From Flavobacterium psychrophilum (lineage in GTDB: Bacteria > Bacteroidota > Bacteroidia > Flavobacteriales > Flavobacteriaceae), in contig CAMDGJ010000115.1 of assembly GCA_945897545.1 (NCBI GenBank), forward strand, positions 1 through 9,012: DNA of 9,012 nucleotides, in the 5' to 3' direction. Both the position numbers and the translations under genes were made by a program. Under the pieces are notes generated by a model. The model made no database searches. It was not told where the DNA came from and saw only the letters and a list, made by a program, of their open reading frames with translations. Shown piece after piece: positions 6,936 to 9,012 of the stretch (position 1 is the first letter of the stretch; each line of letters opens with the position of its first letter).

Positions 6936-6969
6936 GTATTAAAAATATTTATTAGTTTATTTTAAAAAA

Positions 6970-7917
6970 TTACTGTTGACTTAACAACAGCCTGTCAAAA
7001 TAGCTAATAGTAGTGATCAAGCCGTCACGTAATTGTATTTTTGGCTCCCAACCCTCAAGCTTTTCTTTGGCTAGAGAAATGTCTGGCTGCCGCTGTTTCG
7101 GATCATCTTGAGGTAAGTCTAGATGAATGATTTTAGATTTAGACCCCGTTAATTCAATAATCGCATTTGCCAATTCGAGCATCGTAAATTCGTTTGGATT
7201 TCCTAAATTTACCGGGCCTAAAAAGCTGGGCTCAGAACCCATCATTCTAATCATACCTTCTACCAAATCATCTACATATTGAAATGAACGGGTTTGCAAT
7301 CCATCTCCAAAAATCGTAATATCTTTTCCCTGTAAAGCTTGAACAATGAAATTCGAAACTACTCTACCGTCAACAGGATTCATATTTGGTCCATAGGTAT
7401 TAAAAATACGAATTATTTTGATGGCAACATTATTTTGATTGTGATAATCCATAAATAAAGTCTCGGCACAGCGCTTGCCTTCATCATAACAGGAACGAAT
7501 GCCTATTGGGTTTACGTGTCCCCAATAACTTTCAGTTTGAGGATGCACAAGCGGATCACCGTAAACTTCACTTGTACTGGCTTGCAAGACTTTGGCCTTG
7601 ACGCGTTTTGCTAGTCCCAAAACATTAATCGCTCCTAGTACCGATGTTTTAATTGTTTTAATTGGATTGTATTGGTAATGTACTGGTGACGCAGGACAAG
7701 CTAGATTGTAAATTTCATCAACTTCTGCATGATAGGATTCTGTAATATCGTGGCGAACCATTTCAAAATAAGGATGATCTAGCAATTCTACTATGTTTTT
7801 TTTAGCTCCAGTAAAGTAATTATCTAGACAAATCACTTCATTTCCTTCATTTAATAATCTTTTACACAAATGGGAACCCACAAATCCAGCTCCTCCTGTT
7901 ATTAATATTCTTTTCAT
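6970..7917 (-). CDS. UDP-glucuronate decarboxylase (UDP-xylose synthase, extended SDR family)
   Basis: This 315-residue cytoplasmic NAD-dependent enzyme should convert UDP-glucuronate to UDP-xylose and CO2 through a 4-keto intermediate. The NAD site is [11 protein letters not shown], with the GxxGxxG glycines at 8, 11 and 14 and the acidic Asp32 (CLDNY) that selects NAD. The stretch [20 protein letters not shown] (71-90) is strongly characteristic of the UXS group within the sugar epimerase/dehydratase family. STSEVYGD (114-121) supplies the Ser/Thr and the Glu117 used in decarboxylation. The catalytic YxxxK is Tyr144-Lys148, and Arg210 in [10 protein letters not shown] (208-217) matches the Arg important in ArnA/UXS-type decarboxylases. 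Length is normal for bacterial UXS. It begins 11 bases after the upstream glycosyltransferase gene and is the last gene before a terminator. The UDP-glucose dehydrogenase that would make its substrate is not in the window. Confidence 0.93.
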   Translation of the reverse strand: MKRILITGGAGFVGSHLCKRLLNEGNEVICLDNYFTGAKKNIVELLDHPYFEMVRHDITESYHAEVDEIYNLACPASPVHYQYNPIKTIKTSVLGAINVLGLAKRVKAKVLQASTSEVYGDPLVHPQTESYWGHVNPIGIRSCYDEGKRCAETLFMDYHNQNNVAIKIIRIFNTYGPNMNPVDGRVVSNFIVQALQGKDITIFGDGLQTRSFQYVDDLVEGMIRMMGSEPSFLGPVNLGNPNEFTMLELANAIIELTGSKSKIIHLDLPQDDPKQRQPDISLAKEKLEGWEPKIQLRDGLITTISYFDRLLLSQQ

Positions 7918-7928
7918 ATTGATTTTAT

Positions 7929-8795
7929 TTATTTATTTTTTAATGATTCAACCTTAGTTTGTATTTGAAAGAAGTAATGCGACTTAAAACGTGCCAAATA
8001 AAAACCTTCTTTTCCATCTAAAAAACCCAATTTTAAAAAATAGGCTCCTATAAAATAGACTACTGGAAGCAATCCTGTGTCTAGTAAACTGTACTTGATT
8101 TTCTGATTTAATGTTAAATACGTATTTTTAGATTGCTTAATTTGCAAATATCTTTGGGCTTCCCACGTGGAATAAGCATTGTGTTTTGCTATGTAATGAT
8201 CTAAGTTTTTGAAATCTTTATGGACAACCTTAGCTTTTATTACCCCAACATTTCCGTCTATAATAGGATGTTCGTGTACTTCCATATCGAGATGGCTCCA
8301 CAAATCTTCTTCTATTTTCTCATAGGCTCCCTTGGATTTCTTAAAAAGAGCCGACTTTTTAAACCCATAACCGTACCTTAATTTCTTGCCCATAAAATAG
8401 TTTTCAAACTGTATGGTATAGCCATTATGAGTAGGATCTTGAATTTTAAATTCTACTTCGTTGACAAATTCATCCGTAACAAATTCATCTGCATCAAGAA
8501 ACAAAATCCATTCATACCGCAAGTTTGCATTTTGGAGCGCCCAATTGCGTTTTTTAGGAAATTTTCCATTCCATTGAAATTGAAGCACTTCGGCTCCCAT
8601 TGCTTTTGCAATATCCATAGTGTCATCAGTACTACCCGAATCTACAATAATTATTTGGGAAAAACGAGTTAGTTTTTCCAAACAAGAAGGTAAATTAAGT
8701 TGCTCATTTTTAACGGAAACAATTACAGTTATGGGTATCTTATTCAATAGTTCTAAATTTAATGTGTTTGGCTGGGTTTCCTGCCATAATAGCAT
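7929..8795 (-). CDS. Family 2 glycosyltransferase (WaaE/KdtX-like)
   Basis: This GT-A glycosyltransferase resembles the WaaE/KdtX group, whose characterised members add glucose to lipopolysaccharide core. The fold begins at [20 protein letters not shown] (20-39), followed by [12 protein letters not shown] (48-59) and [11 protein letters not shown] (77-87). The metal-binding motif is FLDADEF (99-105), and MEVHEHP (171-177) is the conserved acidic/His segment. A C-terminal half with a membrane-associating hydrophobic segment (about 236-258) follows, then [18 protein letters not shown]. The ATG at 8795 gives 288 residues but overlaps the acetyltransferase gene by 56 bases and adds about 17 residues before the domain. 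An in-frame TTG at 8747-8745 would give a product with only an 8-base overlap. Both are possible, and I list the ATG. The specific sugar is unknown. A plus-strand ORF at 8427-8672 is a shadow. Confidence 0.88.
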   Translation of the reverse strand: MLLWQETQPNTLNLELLNKIPITVIVSVKNEQLNLPSCLEKLTRFSQIIIVDSGSTDDTMDIAKAMGAEVLQFQWNGKFPKKRNWALQNANLRYEWILFLDADEFVTDEFVNEVEFKIQDPTHNGYTIQFENYFMGKKLRYGYGFKKSALFKKSKGAYEKIEEDLWSHLDMEVHEHPIIDGNVGVIKAKVVHKDFKNLDHYIAKHNAYSTWEAQRYLQIKQSKNTYLTLNQKIKYSLLDTGLLPVVYFIGAYFLKLGFLDGKEGFYLARFKSHYFFQIQTKVESLKNK

Positions 8796-9012
8796 TTGAT
8801 TCTACGTTTCTAGTAACTAAGCTCCCTGCTCCAATAATAGCGTTATCGGCAATAGTTATCCCTGGCATTATAAAAGCTCTTGCTCCTATAAAAACATTTT
8901 TGCCAATTGTAATTTTTGTTGTTATCAAATTCATTGATTGCTTATTAAATGCGTGTGTTCCAGTACAAAGATAAGCCTCTTGACCAACTGTAGCATATTC
9001 AAATATTTCTAT
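8740..9012 (-). CDS. WcaF-like sugar O-acetyltransferase, C-terminal part (5' end beyond window)
   Basis: The frame is open from the window edge to a TAA at 8742-8740, giving 90 C-terminal residues, so the start lies beyond base 9012. The Met at 8934 is internal, because the preceding 26 codons are open and conserved in type (VGQEAYLCTGTHAFNK). The sequence shows left-handed beta-helix hexapeptide repeats: ITIGKNVFIGARAFIMPGITIADNAIIGAG. It ends with the family's terminal signature, [22 protein letters not shown]. The 'AYLCTGTHAFN' segment carries the expected catalytic His region of the WcaF/NodL/maltose acetyltransferase group. The enzyme should transfer an acetyl group from acetyl-CoA to a sugar hydroxyl of the growing repeat unit in the cytoplasm. 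The end of the gene overlaps the following glycosyltransferase gene, indicating one operon. A plus-strand ORF at 8762-8974 is its shadow. Confidence 0.88.
   Translation of the reverse strand: MEIFEYATVGQEAYLCTGTHAFNKQSMNLITTKITIGKNVFIGARAFIMPGITIADNAIIGAGSLVTRNVESNAIMAGNPAKHIKFRTIE

Larger units (their letters stand above)
6559..6969. other. 411-base non-coding gap splitting the locus into two transcription units
   Basis: Going with transcription, this gap holds an intrinsic terminator (6903-6935), an imperfect direct repeat (6786-6800 and 6830-6844), a 12-base A/T homopolymer (6713-6724), a candidate promoter -7 element (6610-6617) and about 50 bases of leader before the glycosyltransferase start. 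Frames on either strand are broken by stops. The longest ATG-started minus-strand frame I traced is 27 codons, through the homopolymer (beginning MIKLNTFFFF), and I do not consider it a gene. I found no tRNA, clear riboswitch or insertion-sequence end here. Confidence 0.6.

Noticed and set aside
8427..8672. 81-codon plus-strand ORF
   Set aside because: It is antisense to the catalytic part of the WaaE-like glycosyltransferase, and its composition looks like reverse translation of that gene rather than a protein of its own.
8740..8934. A complete 64-residue acetyltransferase starting at the Met at 8934
   Set aside because: The same frame stays open to the window edge with family-typical sequence (YLCTGTHAFN), so this Met is internal and the gene is cut by the window, not short.
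8762..8974. 70-codon plus-strand ORF with hydrophobic Ala/Ile/Pro-rich translation
   Set aside because: It is antisense to the hexapeptide-repeat acetyltransferase. The repetitive hydrophobic look is the reverse-strand image of the beta-helix repeats.
1..9012. CRISPR arrays, tRNA or rRNA genes, toxin-antitoxin pairs, phage or defence genes
   Set aside because: No regularly spaced repeats, no cloverleaf sequences and no typical proteins were found on either strand.

Overview
This window is an AT-rich stretch from what looks like a Flavobacteriia-type Bacteroidota genome. It holds part of an exopolysaccharide or capsule biosynthesis locus, and every supportable gene lies on the minus strand, so transcription runs from high to low coordinates. 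The assignment to Bacteroidota rests on five things: low GC, the absence of Shine-Dalgarno-like sequences before starts, a TAnnTTTG-type promoter element, an autokinase with the IGADLRNP form of the Walker A' motif, and a short export lipoprotein with a C-terminal membrane helix.

Layout in order of transcription. (1) 9012 to 6970 is a tightly packed run: the C-terminal part of a WcaF-like left-handed beta-helix acetyltransferase (cut by the window edge), an overlapping WaaE/KdtX-like family 2 glycosyltransferase, and a UDP-glucuronate decarboxylase that makes UDP-xylose. It ends at a strong intrinsic terminator (6903-6935). (2) 6969 to 6559 is a 411-base non-coding gap with the terminator, a 12-base A/T homopolymer, a short direct repeat and a candidate promoter element. 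(3) 6558 to 615 is a second run: a WcaA-like family 2 glycosyltransferase, a Wza-like outer-membrane export lipoprotein, a Wzc-like tyrosine autokinase/chain-length regulator, a VanZ-like membrane protein, and a WcaJ-like polyprenyl-phosphate sugar phosphotransferase. A possible 25-residue membrane peptide follows the last gene. (4) 347 to 1 is the N-terminal part of an IS630-family transposase reading out of the window.

Inferred working scheme: the phosphoglycosyltransferase places the first sugar phosphate on undecaprenyl phosphate. The two glycosyltransferases extend the repeat unit, probably with xylose available from the decarboxylase, and the acetyltransferase decorates it. The autokinase and the export lipoprotein control polymer length and passage through the envelope. 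A flippase (Wzx) and polymerase (Wzy) are not in the window and would be expected upstream, beyond base 9012.

I see no clearly new biological system here. The least explained parts are the VanZ-like protein wedged between the autokinase and the initiating transferase, the tiny membrane ORF, the regulatory gap that splits the locus, and the palindrome over the transposase start codon.
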